Assembly: GCA_020637215.1 (NCBI GenBank)
Contig: JACJWI010000001.1
Span: 186,001 to 250,000, forward strand
Source of the DNA: Microthrixaceae bacterium
GTDB taxonomy: Bacteria; Actinomycetota; Acidimicrobiia; Acidimicrobiales; Microtrichaceae
Reading direction: 5' to 3'
Length of the DNA stretch: 64,000 nucleotides
Shown one piece after another: positions 50,483 through 59,821 of this stretch. Both the position numbers and the translations under genes were made by a program. How positions within the stretch are numbered: position 1 is the stretch's first letter; every line of letters begins with the position of its first letter. Below the pieces are notes generated by a model, which saw nothing but the letters and a program-made list of their open reading frames with translations, did not search any database and was not told where the DNA came from.

Positions 50483-52228
50483 GTGACCACCGGTTCGTGC
50501 TGCACCGTCCACCCGATCGCCGCCGAACGCCTCGGTCCGGTGCTCCGATCGACCAATACGACGATCTCTCCCGCGAACCACGGGCGCCGGACATCGACCC
50601 GTTCGACCCCGCAGGCCGATCTGCTGGTGGTCGGCCACATCTCCACCGGCGACCCCTCGACGCCCTCGGCCGAGGCGATGGCGGTGAGCGACGGGCGGAT
50701 CGTCGGAATCGGATCCCGGTCCGACGTCGACGGCCTCACCGGTCCCTCCACCACGATCGTCGCCCCCGACGGCGTGGTCATCCCGGGCCTGGTCGAGCCG
50801 CACATGCACATCTGGGCCTCGTTGCTCAACCTCGACTGGCTCGACCTCTCCCACGAGGCGTGCCCGACCTTCGACGACGTCGTGAGCGCGCTGCGGAGCG
50901 CCGTCGGTGGAGCAGCGCCCGGGGAGCCGCTGATGGCCAAGCAGTTCGATCCCAGCCTCTACCCCGGCGAACCCGTCCTGACCCGGGATCTGCTCGACCG
51001 GATCTCGCCCGATCGATCCGTGGTCGTCGTCAACGCATCGCTGCACTACATGTACGCCAACTCGACAGCGTTGGCCGCCGCCGGAGTGACCGACACGACA
51101 CCGGACCCGCCGGGCGGGACGTTCGGCCGGGTCGACGGCCGTCTGAACGGGGTGATCGGCGAGGTGCCGGCGATGATGGCCCTGATGGCTGCGGTGCCGA
51201 TGCCGACCTCGGACCAGATCACCGACGGCGTCCGTCGCATCCTGGACGCTGCGGCCCGTCGAGGGGTGACATCGCTGCGTGAGGCGGCCACCGGCACCCT
51301 CGGCGGCGTCGGCGAGCTCGCGCTGCTCCACCAGATCAACGGATCCCGACGGCTGCCGGTGCGGGTCTCGACCGCCCAGTTCTCCATCATGGGGGACCGC
51401 ACTCCCTCCGAGGTCGCCGCCGCATGGCGCGATGCCGACGTCACCCCGTTCAGCGGCGACGACATGGTCCGCGCCGATGCCTGGAAGGTCGTCACCGACG
51501 GCTCGAACCAGGGACGAAGCGGCTACTTCCTGCAGCCGTACCTGGGCGAGGAGTCCGGCGGCAAGGCCAACTGGACTCCCGAGGGACTCCGCGACGTGCT
51601 GGAGGTCGGGCTGAGCGACGGCTGGCAGGTGATGGTGCACACCAACGGCGACGCGGCGGTCGAGTTCGCTCTGTGCGCCATGGAAGACCTGCTCCCCCAC
51701 CATCCGGCCGGGGACCTGCGGCACCGATTCGAGCACGTCTCGTTCTCCACCGACGACCAGCTCACCCGGATGGCCGCGGCCGGGATCTCGCCCAGCTTCC
51801 TGATGAACCACGTCTACTTCTGGGGCGCCGCGTTCCGCGACACGATCCTCGGCCCGGAGCGTGCCCAGCGACTCGACCGCGTCGCGTCGGCGTACGCGGC
51901 GGGCATGCGCCCGTCGCTGCACTCCGACTACACCGTCACCGAGATCCACCCGCTGCTCAGCGCCCGAACCGCGGTGCAGCGACGGCTGCAAGCCGACGGC
52001 ACGGTGCTCAACCCGGCCGAGTGCGTGTCGCCCGACCAGGCCCTGGCGGCGATCACGACGCACGCGGCGTGGCAGATCCACGCCGATGACCGCGGGAGTC
52101 TCGGTGTCGGACAGCGGGCCGACTTCGCGGTCGTGTCCGACGATCCGTGGGCCAGCGATCCCGACGGCTGGCCCGAGATCACCGTGTCGGAGACCTACCT
52201 CGACGGAACCCCCGCCTACCAGGGCTGA
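50483..52228 (+). CDS. amidohydrolase family protein (YtcJ-like)
   Basis: The 581-aa protein starts at GTG 50483, seven bases after AGGAGGAG. It has the metal motif PGLVEPHMHIW (HxH), a buried Lys/Asp region VVTDGSNQGRSGY, the later His ligands VHTNGDAA and HRFEHVSF, and the Asp in LHSDYTVTEIHPL. The order and size match the amidohydrolase-3 (YtcJ/NfdA) group, which cleaves N-acyl or carbamoyl-type bonds. The first 45 residues are a low-complexity extension. The natural substrate is unknown. Confidence 0.87.
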   Translation: MTTGSCCTVHPIAAERLGPVLRSTNTTISPANHGRRTSTRSTPQADLLVVGHISTGDPSTPSAEAMAVSDGRIVGIGSRSDVDGLTGPSTTIVAPDGVVIPGLVEPHMHIWASLLNLDWLDLSHEACPTFDDVVSALRSAVGGAAPGEPLMAKQFDPSLYPGEPVLTRDLLDRISPDRSVVVVNASLHYMYANSTALAAAGVTDTTPDPPGGTFGRVDGRLNGVIGEVPAMMALMAAVPMPTSDQITDGVRRILDAAARRGVTSLREAATGTLGGVGELALLHQINGSRRLPVRVSTAQFSIMGDRTPSEVAAAWRDADVTPFSGDDMVRADAWKVVTDGSNQGRSGYFLQPYLGEESGGKANWTPEGLRDVLEVGLSDGWQVMVHTNGDAAVEFALCAMEDLLPHHPAGDLRHRFEHVSFSTDDQLTRMAAAGISPSFLMNHVYFWGAAFRDTILGPERAQRLDRVASAYAAGMRPSLHSDYTVTEIHPLLSARTAVQRRLQADGTVLNPAECVSPDQALAAITTHAAWQIHADDRGSLGVGQRADFAVVSDDPWASDPDGWPEITVSETYLDGTPAYQG

Positions 52229-52277
52229 CGCCGAGAGCGCCGCGGTCGGCCGGGGTCGCTGTGGCAGGGTGGGGCGG

Positions 52278-53285
52278 ATGAGAGCGTGGTCCGTGACCGC
52301 TCCGGCGCCGATCGACAGGGGCCCGTTGGAGCTGTCGGATCGTCCCGACCCCGAACCCGGTCCCGGCGAGGTCCGGGTGCGGGTCTCGGTCTGCGGTGTG
52401 TGCCGGACGGACCTCCACGTAGCCGAAGGCGATCTTGCAGTGCACCGGGCCGGGGTGGTCCCGGGCCACGAGATCGTCGGCGTGGTCGACCGCCTGGGGC
52501 CGGGAGCCTCCCGCTTCGCCGAAGGCGACCGGATCGGCATCGCCTGGCTGAGGCGCACCTGCGGCGTGTGCCGGTTCTGTCGGCGCGGAGCCGAGAACCT
52601 GTGCACGTCCCCGTCGTTCACCGGCTGGGACGAGGACGGCGGCTACGCCGAGCACGCCGTGGTCGACGAGCGCTTCGCCTACTCACTCCCCGCGGGGTTC
52701 GCCGACGAGCACGTGGCACCCCTGCTGTGCGCCGGGATCATCGGGTTCCGAGCACTGCGGAGGGCCGAACTTCCCCCCGGTGGACGCCTGGGCATCTACG
52801 GGTTCGGAGCATCGGCTCACATCACCGCCCAGATCGCGATCGCGCAGGGGGCGACGGTCCACGTGATGACCCGGTCGCCGGAAGCCCGGGAGCTCGCTCT
52901 GGCGCTCGGGTGTGCGTCGGTGGGCGGCGCCACCGACGCACCCCCGGAACCCCTCGACTCCGCGATCAACTTCACGCCATCCGGCGACGTCGTCCCCGCC
53001 GCGCTCCGCGCGCTCGATCGCGGCGGAACCCTGGCCGTCGCCGGCATCCACATGTCCGACACCCCTCCGCTCGACTACGACCGCGAGCTGTTCCAGGAGC
53101 GCCAGATCCGCAGCGTGACCGCCAACACCCGTCGTGACGGAGAGGACCTGCTGCGCATCGCCGGACGCATCGGCGTGCAGGTGCACACGACCGCGTACCC
53201 GCTGGAGCGCGCCGATGAGGCGTTGGCCGATCTCGCCCACGACAGGTTGACCGGAGCGGCGGTCCTGCGCGTGGGTCCACCGTGA
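52278..53285 (+). CDS. zinc-dependent alcohol dehydrogenase
   Basis: The 335-aa MDR-family enzyme has the catalytic zinc start CGVCRTDLHVAEGDL, GHEIVGVVD, and the four-Cys structural zinc lobe CGVCRFCRRGAENLC. Its cofactor fold is YGFGASAHITAQIA; the GFGASA loop departs from the usual GxGxxG. CAGGGT lies seven bases before ATG 52278. It stands before the DosR-like box and PEP synthase gene, and may belong to the same hypoxia-linked group, though the box is downstream of it. Confidence 0.88.
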   Translation: MRAWSVTAPAPIDRGPLELSDRPDPEPGPGEVRVRVSVCGVCRTDLHVAEGDLAVHRAGVVPGHEIVGVVDRLGPGASRFAEGDRIGIAWLRRTCGVCRFCRRGAENLCTSPSFTGWDEDGGYAEHAVVDERFAYSLPAGFADEHVAPLLCAGIIGFRALRRAELPPGGRLGIYGFGASAHITAQIAIAQGATVHVMTRSPEARELALALGCASVGGATDAPPEPLDSAINFTPSGDVVPAALRALDRGGTLAVAGIHMSDTPPLDYDRELFQERQIRSVTANTRRDGEDLLRIAGRIGVQVHTTAYPLERADEALADLAHDRLTGAAVLRVGPP

Positions 53286-53317
53286 GCCACGTCGCCCACC
53301 TGATCCGCCGACGAGGC

Positions 53318-53331
53318 AGGACCTTGGTCCC
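53318..53331. promoter_or_regulatory. DosR-box-like palindrome before PEP synthase
   Basis: AGGACCTTGGTCCC matches the mycobacterial DosR core GGGACTWWAGTCCC at 11 of 14 positions. It contains the inverted repeat GGACC-TT-GGTCC (53319-53330) and is centred about 61 bp before ATG 53386, a normal activator distance. Confidence 0.5.
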
Positions 53332-53385
53332 TCAACACTGCGCTGTCCCCTGGTGCAAGCTGGAGTCCGGAGACCTGGAGGTGTC

Positions 53386-55707
53386 ATGAGCGCGACCACC
53401 ACCGACGGAGCGATCGCCTGGCTCGACGAGGTCTCGCTCGCAGAGGTCGATCGCGTCGGCGGCAAGGGTGCGAACCTCGGCGAGATGGCCTCCGCCGGCT
53501 TCCCGGTTCCTCCCGGGTTCGTGGTGTGTGCGGACGGCTACCTGGCCGCCATGGATGCTGCAGGCGTCCGCCGGGAGCTCCTGTCGGAGTTCCGTGAGGC
53601 CGTCGCATCGGCCGACGATCCCGTCGAGCTCCGCGCACGGGCCCGGCACCTGCAGGAGACCGTCCGCCGGGCCGGAGTTCCCGGTGCTCTCCGGACGGCC
53701 CTGGTCGACGCCTACCACCGACTCGGCGACGACGTGGCCGTGGCGGTGCGCTCCTCGGCCACCGCCGAGGACGCCGCTGGGACCTCGTTCGCCGGGATGC
53801 ACTCGACCTTCACCGACGTCGCCGGCCCGGACGACCTGATCCGGCGGCTGCTCGATTGCTGGGTGTCGCTGTACGGAGAGCGGGTCATCTCCTACCGCGC
53901 CGGGCAGTCCCTCACCGACGAACCCTCGATCGCCGTGGTCGTGCAGCAGCTTGTGCCATCCGAGCGCGCCGGCGTCATGTTCAGCGTCGATCCATCGACC
54001 GGTGATCAGGACCTGATCGTCATCGAGGCGGCCCTGGGTCTGGGCGAGGTCGTCGTGTCCGGACAGGTGCAGCCCGACACCTACACCCTCACCAAGGATG
54101 GCCCTCGCATCCGCGAGGTGCGCGTCGGGCATCAGACCCATCGCCTCGTCGCCAGCTCCGGCGGCCGAGTCGACCGCGAGGAGCTGGGATCCGCTGACGC
54201 TGATGACCGCGTCCTCACCGACGGCCAGGCGATCGAGCTGGCCGAACTGGGCCTGCACGTCGAGGAGCACTACGGCGAGCCGCAGGACATGGAGTGGGCG
54301 ATCGGCGAGGGCCGCACCTACCTGGTGCAGTCGAGACCGATCACGACCCTGGACACCGGTCCGAGCGGCGAGCCCACGGCGGGCACAGCCGATGATGCCG
54401 CAACGCTCCTGCAGGGTCTGGCCGCCTCATCCGGCACTGCGTCCGGGCGCGTCCGGGTCCTGATGACCCCTGACCGGGCCGCCGATCTGCTCTCCGGGGA
54501 AGTCCTGGTGGCCCCGCTCACCAACCCTGACTGGGTCCCTGCGATCCGCAGAGCCGCCGCGGTGGTCACCGACAGCGGAGGCATGACGTGCCACGCCGCG
54601 ATCGTGTCGCGCGAGCTCGGCGTCCCGTGCGTGGTCGGAGCTCGCACCGCCACCACCCTGCTCCGCGACGGGGAGGTCGTCACCGTCGACGGCCGTCGGG
54701 GCACGGTGCTCAGAGGAGCGGTGCCCGTCGTCGCCCCGGCCACCGCCGTCGAACCCCGCGCGGCCGACGCCGCCCCTCTCGAGGTCCCTGCGCTCGCCAC
54801 CAGGATCTACGTCAACCTCGCCATGTCCGAGCATGCCGTCGAGGTCGCTGCCGGGCCGGTGGACGGGGTGGGCCTGCTGCGGGCCGAGTTCATGGTGGCC
54901 GACGCCCTCGACGGCGTGCACCCACGCCAGCTGCTGGCCCAGGGCGGCCGTGACGAGTTCCTCCGGCGGATGTCGGACTCGCTGCTTCGCATCACCCGCG
55001 CCTTCACCCCGCGGCCGGTCGTGTACCGCACGATCGACTTCCGCAGCAACGAGTTCCGCGGGCTGCGAGGCGGCGAGCAGTTCGAACCGGTCGAGGAGAA
55101 CCCGATGATCGGCTACCGGGGCTGCTTCCGATACGTCAAGGAGCCGGACCTCTTCGCCCTCGAGCTCGAGCTGCTCGCCCGGGTCCGCGACGAGACCCCG
55201 AATCTCCATCTGATGATCCCGTTCGTGCGGACCCGCTGGGAGCTGGAGCGCTGCCTCGAGCTCGTCGACGCCAGTCCCCTGGCGACGCACCGGAACCTCC
55301 ACCGATGGGTCATGGCCGAGGTCCCGTCGGTGGTCCATCGCATCCCCGAGTACGCCGCGATGGGCATCGACGGTGTCTCGATCGGATCCAACGACCTGAC
55401 CCAACTGCTGCTCGGAGTCGACCGCGACTCCACGGTCTGCGCCGAGTTGTTCGACGAGTCCGACGCCGCGGTCCTCGACGCGATCGCCCGCATCATCCGG
55501 GCCGCGCACGACTCCGGGATCACGGCATCGCTCTGCGGTCAGGCACCGTCGAACGACCCCGAGTTCGCCGCACACCTCGTCCGGCTCGGCATCGACTCGA
55601 TCTCGGTGAACCCCGACGCCGTCGACGCGGCTCGCCGAGCGGTCGGCGCCGCCGAGCGCCGCCTCCTCGTCGACTCGGCCCGGCGTGGTCGGGACCGAAC
55701 CGGTTGA
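53386..55707 (+). CDS. ppsA: phosphoenolpyruvate synthase
   Basis: This 773-aa enzyme makes PEP from pyruvate and ATP. The N-terminal ATP-grasp domain begins VGGKGANLGEMASAGFPVPP and has RSSATAEDAAGTSFAGMHST. The phosphohistidine swivel has DSGGMTCHAAIVSRELG with His 403. The C-terminal PEP/pyruvate barrel has RSNEFRGL, SIGSNDLTQLLLGVDRDS and the catalytic-type Cys 717 in SLCGQ. Length and order are standard for PpsA rather than PPDK. The ATG at 53386 follows TGGAGG. It stands downstream of the DosR-like box, and with the ADH and the TAG-synthase-like gene suggests carbon rerouting under low oxygen. Confidence 0.93.
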   Translation: MSATTTDGAIAWLDEVSLAEVDRVGGKGANLGEMASAGFPVPPGFVVCADGYLAAMDAAGVRRELLSEFREAVASADDPVELRARARHLQETVRRAGVPGALRTALVDAYHRLGDDVAVAVRSSATAEDAAGTSFAGMHSTFTDVAGPDDLIRRLLDCWVSLYGERVISYRAGQSLTDEPSIAVVVQQLVPSERAGVMFSVDPSTGDQDLIVIEAALGLGEVVVSGQVQPDTYTLTKDGPRIREVRVGHQTHRLVASSGGRVDREELGSADADDRVLTDGQAIELAELGLHVEEHYGEPQDMEWAIGEGRTYLVQSRPITTLDTGPSGEPTAGTADDAATLLQGLAASSGTASGRVRVLMTPDRAADLLSGEVLVAPLTNPDWVPAIRRAAAVVTDSGGMTCHAAIVSRELGVPCVVGARTATTLLRDGEVVTVDGRRGTVLRGAVPVVAPATAVEPRAADAAPLEVPALATRIYVNLAMSEHAVEVAAGPVDGVGLLRAEFMVADALDGVHPRQLLAQGGRDEFLRRMSDSLLRITRAFTPRPVVYRTIDFRSNEFRGLRGGEQFEPVEENPMIGYRGCFRYVKEPDLFALELELLARVRDETPNLHLMIPFVRTRWELERCLELVDASPLATHRNLHRWVMAEVPSVVHRIPEYAAMGIDGVSIGSNDLTQLLLGVDRDSTVCAELFDESDAAVLDAIARIIRAAHDSGITASLCGQAPSNDPEFAAHLVRLGIDSISVNPDAVDAARRAVGAAERRLLVDSARRGRDRTG

Positions 55708-55824
55708 CCCGCTCGACACCGCCGCGGGATTCCCACAGCCGGACGACCTGACATCCGACCCTGTTCGACCGGCGCCGGAAGTGCTCGACTGGTCCTGACA
55801 CCACGACACAGGGGGAAGAACGCC

Positions 55825-56865
55825 ATGGACGCAGTCCAGCTCACCCAGTGGAAGCACGACCCCGAGGTCAGGGACGTCCCCCAACCCGACCCAGGTCCCG
55901 GACAGGTGCTCGTCCGGATCGCCGGTGCGGGGATGTGCCACTCGGACCTGCACCTGATCCACGACTTCGAGTCGGGGATGGTTCCGTTCGAACCGCCGTT
56001 CACCCTGGGCCACGAGAACGCCGGCTGGGTCGAGGCCGTCGGGGTCGGAGTCTCCGGGCTCGAGCTCGGCCAGCCCGTGGCGGTCTACGGCCCGACCGGC
56101 TGCGGGCGATGCCATCGCTGCGTGCAGGGGATGCAGAACTACTGCGAGCACCAGGCCGAGCTCACCTCCATGGCGGCCGGACTCGGCGACGACGGCGGCA
56201 TGGCGCAGTTCATGCTCGTTCACGATGCCCGACACCTGGTGCCGCTCGACGACCTGGACCCGGTGGAAGCAGCTCCGCTCACCGACGCGGGCCTCACGCC
56301 CTACCACGCCGTCAAGCGGTCAGCGGACCTGCTCGTGGCGGGTTCCACCGCGCTGGTCATCGGAGTCGGTGGCCTGGGCCACCTGGGCGTCCAGATCCTC
56401 GAGGCTGTGACCCCGGCGACGGTGATCGCGGTCGACACCCGCACGTCGGCGCTCGATCTGGCGGCGACGGCCGGTGCGGAGCACACGGTCCAGGCCGGCG
56501 ACGACGCAGCCGCGGAGATCGCCGATCTGACCGGAGGGAAGAACGCCGACGTCGTCCTCGACTTCGTCGGCAGCGACTCCACGATCCAGCTCGCCGTCGC
56601 CGCTGGACGCTCCCTCGGCCACATCACCGTGGTCGGGATCGCCGGCGGGTCCTACCCGTTCAGCTTCTTCACCGTCCCCTACGAGGCGTCCCTGGCGACG
56701 ACCTACTGGGGGAGCATCCCGGAACTCATGGAGGTCCTGAATCTGGCAGAACGGGGCCTGATCCGCGCCGAGGTCGAACGGATCTCGATCGACGAAGCGC
56801 CCGACGGCTACCGACGTCTGGCCCGTGGAGAGGTCGACGGGCGCCTGGTGGTCGTCCCCGGGTGA
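55825..56865 (+). CDS. NAD(P)-dependent zinc alcohol dehydrogenase
   Basis: The 346-aa protein has catalytic zinc residues in GAGMCHSDLHLIHDF and GHENAGWVEAVG, structural zinc CGRCHRCVQGMQNYC, and the NAD motif GVGGLGHLGVQI. VDTRTS has Asp after the second strand, favouring NAD over NADP. It follows ppsA by 117 bp, and its TGA overlaps the GTG of the kinase-fusion gene, so the latter is coupled to it. A fermentative alcohol or aldehyde role is plausible. Confidence 0.9.
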   Translation: MDAVQLTQWKHDPEVRDVPQPDPGPGQVLVRIAGAGMCHSDLHLIHDFESGMVPFEPPFTLGHENAGWVEAVGVGVSGLELGQPVAVYGPTGCGRCHRCVQGMQNYCEHQAELTSMAAGLGDDGGMAQFMLVHDARHLVPLDDLDPVEAAPLTDAGLTPYHAVKRSADLLVAGSTALVIGVGGLGHLGVQILEAVTPATVIAVDTRTSALDLAATAGAEHTVQAGDDAAAEIADLTGGKNADVVLDFVGSDSTIQLAVAAGRSLGHITVVGIAGGSYPFSFFTVPYEASLATTYWGSIPELMEVLNLAERGLIRAEVERISIDEAPDGYRRLARGEVDGRLVVVPG

Positions 56866-58280
56866 TCGGACACGTCGGCTCCGCGGCGGCGATCGAGACC
56901 CACTCCGCGTCGCTGTTCTTCTTCGGCGACCGGGTCTACAAGGTCAAGAAGCCCGTCGATCTGGGGTTCCTCGACTTCCGCACCGAGGAGGGCCGAGCCG
57001 CGGCCTGTCGACGCGAGGTCGAGCTCAACCGACGCCTCGCCCCCGACGTGTACCTGGGGGTCGCCCAGATGACCGATCCCGATGGTCAGGTGTGCGAGCA
57101 CCTGGTCGTGATGAGGCGCATGCCGCCGCACCGCCGGCTGCGAGCGTGCCTGGAACGAGGCGAGGACGTGCATGTCGCTCTCGAACGGATCGCCGACGAG
57201 CTGGCCAGCCTTCACGATGCATCGCCCCCGCCCGGGCCGATGGAGTCGGTGGCGACTCGCGACGCCATCCGGCGCCTGTGGTGCGACGGCTTCGACTCGA
57301 TGCGCCCCCACGTCGGGACCCTCCTCGGGGCGACCGACCAGCAGCGGATCGAGGAGCTGGTGCTGAGGTTCCTGGCGGGACGGGCCCCGCTGTTCGAGCA
57401 GCGCATCCGGGACGGGGCGGTCCGCGACGGACACGGGGACCTGCAGGCCGAGGACATCTTCCTGCTCGACGACGGCCCCCGGGTTCTCGACTGCCTCGAG
57501 TTCGACGACACCCTCCGCTGGGGCGACGTGCTGGGCGACGCTGCGTTCCTCGCCATGGACCTGGAGCGCTTCGGGCGACCGGAGCTCGCCCGCCTCTTCC
57601 TCGACGCATTCGGTCAGCGCTCGGGGATCCCGTGGCCGCCGGCTCTCGAGCACCACTACGTCGCCTACCGAGCCCACGTGCGAGCCAAGGTCGGTGTCAT
57701 CCGCGCCAGTCAGGGAGCCGGCAGCACCGCCGAGGTCGACCGGTTGCAGGCCCTGTGCCGCCGGCACCTCGAGGCGGCCCGCGTTCGAGCGGTGCTCGTC
57801 GGCGGTCTTCCCGGGACGGGCAAGACGACGCTGTCACGACGACTTGCCGAGCGGGTCGACGCGGTCGTCCTCCGCTCCGACGAGCTGCGACGACGGCACC
57901 CAGAGGCAGGTCGGTACGCCCCGACCACCACGGACGAGGTCTACGCCGACCTGCTAGCCGAGGCCGAGCACCACCTCGCTCACGGTCGGCACGTGGTGCT
58001 CGACGCCACCTGGTCGGCACCCGAGCACCGTCGGCTCGCCCGGACGGTGGCCGATCGGGTTGCGGCGGACGTGGTCGAGATCGAGTGCGTCGCTCCCGCC
58101 GGCATGACCGTCGAGCGCATCCGACATCGTCTCGCCGCCGGCGTCGACCTCTCGGAGGCCACGCCCGAGGTGGCGGAGCAGATGGCCCGTCGATTCGGTC
58201 CCTGGCCCGAAGCCGAACGGGTCCGGACCGACCTCGCTCCCGAGGACTCGACCCGTTCCGCTCTCCTCGCGTTCGGGTGA
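56862..58280 (+). CDS. kinase-like / AAA ATPase fusion (Rv2004c-like)
   Basis: The 472-aa product joins an aminoglycoside-phosphotransferase-like half to a P-loop half. The first has FFGDRVYKVKKPVDLGFLDF, like the COG2187-type start, and DGHGDLQAEDIFLLD in place of HGDLHxxN, then LDCLEFDD. The second has GGLPGTGKTTLSRRLAE near residue 315 and VVLDATWSAPEHRR. This architecture matches M. tuberculosis Rv2004c, a DosR-regulon gene of unknown function, as I remember it. The start GTG 56862 shares GTGA with the ADH stop. Its substrates are unknown. Confidence 0.85.
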   Translation: MIGHVGSAAAIETHSASLFFFGDRVYKVKKPVDLGFLDFRTEEGRAAACRREVELNRRLAPDVYLGVAQMTDPDGQVCEHLVVMRRMPPHRRLRACLERGEDVHVALERIADELASLHDASPPPGPMESVATRDAIRRLWCDGFDSMRPHVGTLLGATDQQRIEELVLRFLAGRAPLFEQRIRDGAVRDGHGDLQAEDIFLLDDGPRVLDCLEFDDTLRWGDVLGDAAFLAMDLERFGRPELARLFLDAFGQRSGIPWPPALEHHYVAYRAHVRAKVGVIRASQGAGSTAEVDRLQALCRRHLEAARVRAVLVGGLPGTGKTTLSRRLAERVDAVVLRSDELRRRHPEAGRYAPTTTDEVYADLLAEAEHHLAHGRHVVLDATWSAPEHRRLARTVADRVAADVVEIECVAPAGMTVERIRHRLAAGVDLSEATPEVAEQMARRFGPWPEAERVRTDLAPEDSTRSALLAFG

Positions 58281-58290
58281 CCTTCGTCCC
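58277..58290. promoter_or_regulatory. DosR-box-like site before the acyltransferase gene
   Basis: GTGACCTTCGTCCC matches GGGACTWWAGTCCC at 11 of 14 positions. It covers the stop of the kinase-fusion gene and lies 29 bp before ATG 58319. It shares ACCTT-GTCCC with the site at 53318, which supports a common regulator. Confidence 0.45.
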
Positions 58291-58318
58291 TTCCTTCGCG
58301 CCGTCCGGGGAGGACATG

Positions 58319-59794
58319 ATGACCACGAGGCGAACCCCCGACGAAGGGTTGTCGGCCATGACCGACCACGATGCTGCACCGGACGCCGACCAGGAACTGC
58401 CTGCGGGCCCCACCCGGAGCCGACGCCTGAGCGCGTCGGACACCGTGTTGTGGGACCTGGACCGCGATCCCGTGCTGCGTTCCACGATCACCGCGGTCGC
58501 CTTGCTGGACCGGGCGCCGGACTGGGGTCGTCTTCGCACGCGCATCGACCGGGCCAGCCAGCTCATCCCACGGATGCGACAGCGGGTCGGTCCGGCACCG
58601 TTCGGCATCGGAGCGCCCCGCTGGGTGGACGACGGGGACTTCGACCTCGACCACCACCTCCGCCGCGTCCGCGTCCCCCTCCCGGGTCGGCTGCGGGACG
58701 TCCTGGATCTGGTTCAGCCGATCGCCTCCGACTCCTTCGACCCGGTGCGACCCCTGTGGGAGTTCACCCTGGTCGAAGGGATGAGGGGCGGGGGTGCCGC
58801 CCTCGTGCAGAAGCTGCACCACTGCCTCACGGACGGGGTCGGTGGGATGGAGTTGGCCCTCCTGTTGCTCGACGACGTGAGGGACCAGCCGGAGCCCGAC
58901 GACCTGTCGCTGCGGCTGAGCCCGCATCTCGCGACTCCTCCCGGCGCACAGGGACTGCGACGAGCTGCGCGCGTTCCGCTCGCCGTGTCGTCGGCCGCGC
59001 TCACGGCGGCGACGGCAACGCTGAAGGACCCGTTGGGCACCGTGACCGATGTCGGCGAGCTGGCCGGCGGCGTGCTGCGCCTGCTCTCGCCGGTGCGTGT
59101 CACGAGTCCGCTGATGGAGCGCCGGAGCCTCCGCCGCAGGTTCCACTCGATCGACGTCAGCCTCGAGGACCTCAGAGCAGCTGGACACGCGGCGGGAGGA
59201 ACGCTGAACGATGCGTTCATGGCCGCAGTGGTCGAGGGTCTCCGCCGCTACCACCAGGACCACGGGACGGAGCTGGAGCACCTGTCGATCACGATGCCGG
59301 TCAGCATGCGCCGCACCGGGGACGCCGTCGGCGGCAACCGGTTCACCCCCGCGCGCTTCGCAGTGCCGGCAAGGGCGATGCCGCCGATCGAACAGATGCG
59401 GACCATCGGAGCGATCGCCCACAGCTGGCAGCACTCGAGGGCGCTCGCCCTCACCGACGCCGTGGCCGGAGCGCTCGACGTCCTCCCGCCTCCAGTGGTG
59501 AGCGCTGTCATGGGCTCCATGCTCAAGGGCATCGACACCGTCATCACCAACGTGCCGGGCCTTCCCTCGGGCTGCTACCTCGCTGGATCGGAGATCGTCC
59601 GCGAGTACGCCATGGCGCCGACGAGCGGCGCCGCGGTCAACGTCGCCCTGGTGTCTGTCGGCGAGACGGCCTGCATCGGCGTGTCGGTGGACCTCGGAGC
59701 CGTTCCCGACGACGACGTGCTCCTCGAGAAGCTCGTCGATGGGTTCCGGTCCATCACCGACGTCGTCGGCCACCAGCCCCTGCGGAGAGCCTGA
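58319..59794 (+). CDS. wax ester synthase / diacylglycerol acyltransferase
   Basis: This 491-aa enzyme would acylate an alcohol or diacylglycerol with acyl-CoA, giving wax esters or triacylglycerol on the cytoplasmic membrane. The active site is HHCLTDG (H167, H168, D172). Earlier, SASDTVLWDLD is the usual LSxxDxxF-type start. PVSMRRTGDAVGGNRF and TVITNVPGLPSGCYLAGSEI are the family's C-terminal signatures. The second of two adjacent ATG codons (58319) is better spaced from GGGGAGG. Mycobacterial Tgs1 is DosR-controlled and stores TAG in dormancy; the box upstream invites that comparison. Confidence 0.92.
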   Translation: MTTRRTPDEGLSAMTDHDAAPDADQELPAGPTRSRRLSASDTVLWDLDRDPVLRSTITAVALLDRAPDWGRLRTRIDRASQLIPRMRQRVGPAPFGIGAPRWVDDGDFDLDHHLRRVRVPLPGRLRDVLDLVQPIASDSFDPVRPLWEFTLVEGMRGGGAALVQKLHHCLTDGVGGMELALLLLDDVRDQPEPDDLSLRLSPHLATPPGAQGLRRAARVPLAVSSAALTAATATLKDPLGTVTDVGELAGGVLRLLSPVRVTSPLMERRSLRRRFHSIDVSLEDLRAAGHAAGGTLNDAFMAAVVEGLRRYHQDHGTELEHLSITMPVSMRRTGDAVGGNRFTPARFAVPARAMPPIEQMRTIGAIAHSWQHSRALALTDAVAGALDVLPPPVVSAVMGSMLKGIDTVITNVPGLPSGCYLAGSEIVREYAMAPTSGAAVNVALVSVGETACIGVSVDLGAVPDDDVLLEKLVDGFRSITDVVGHQPLRRA

Positions 59795-59821
59795 CTCCGC
59801 GACAGCGTCCGTTGCCGGACC

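Noticed and set aside
59807..59820. GTCCG/CGGAC hairpin after the acyltransferase gene
   Set aside because: A five-base stem is expected by chance in DNA of this GC content.
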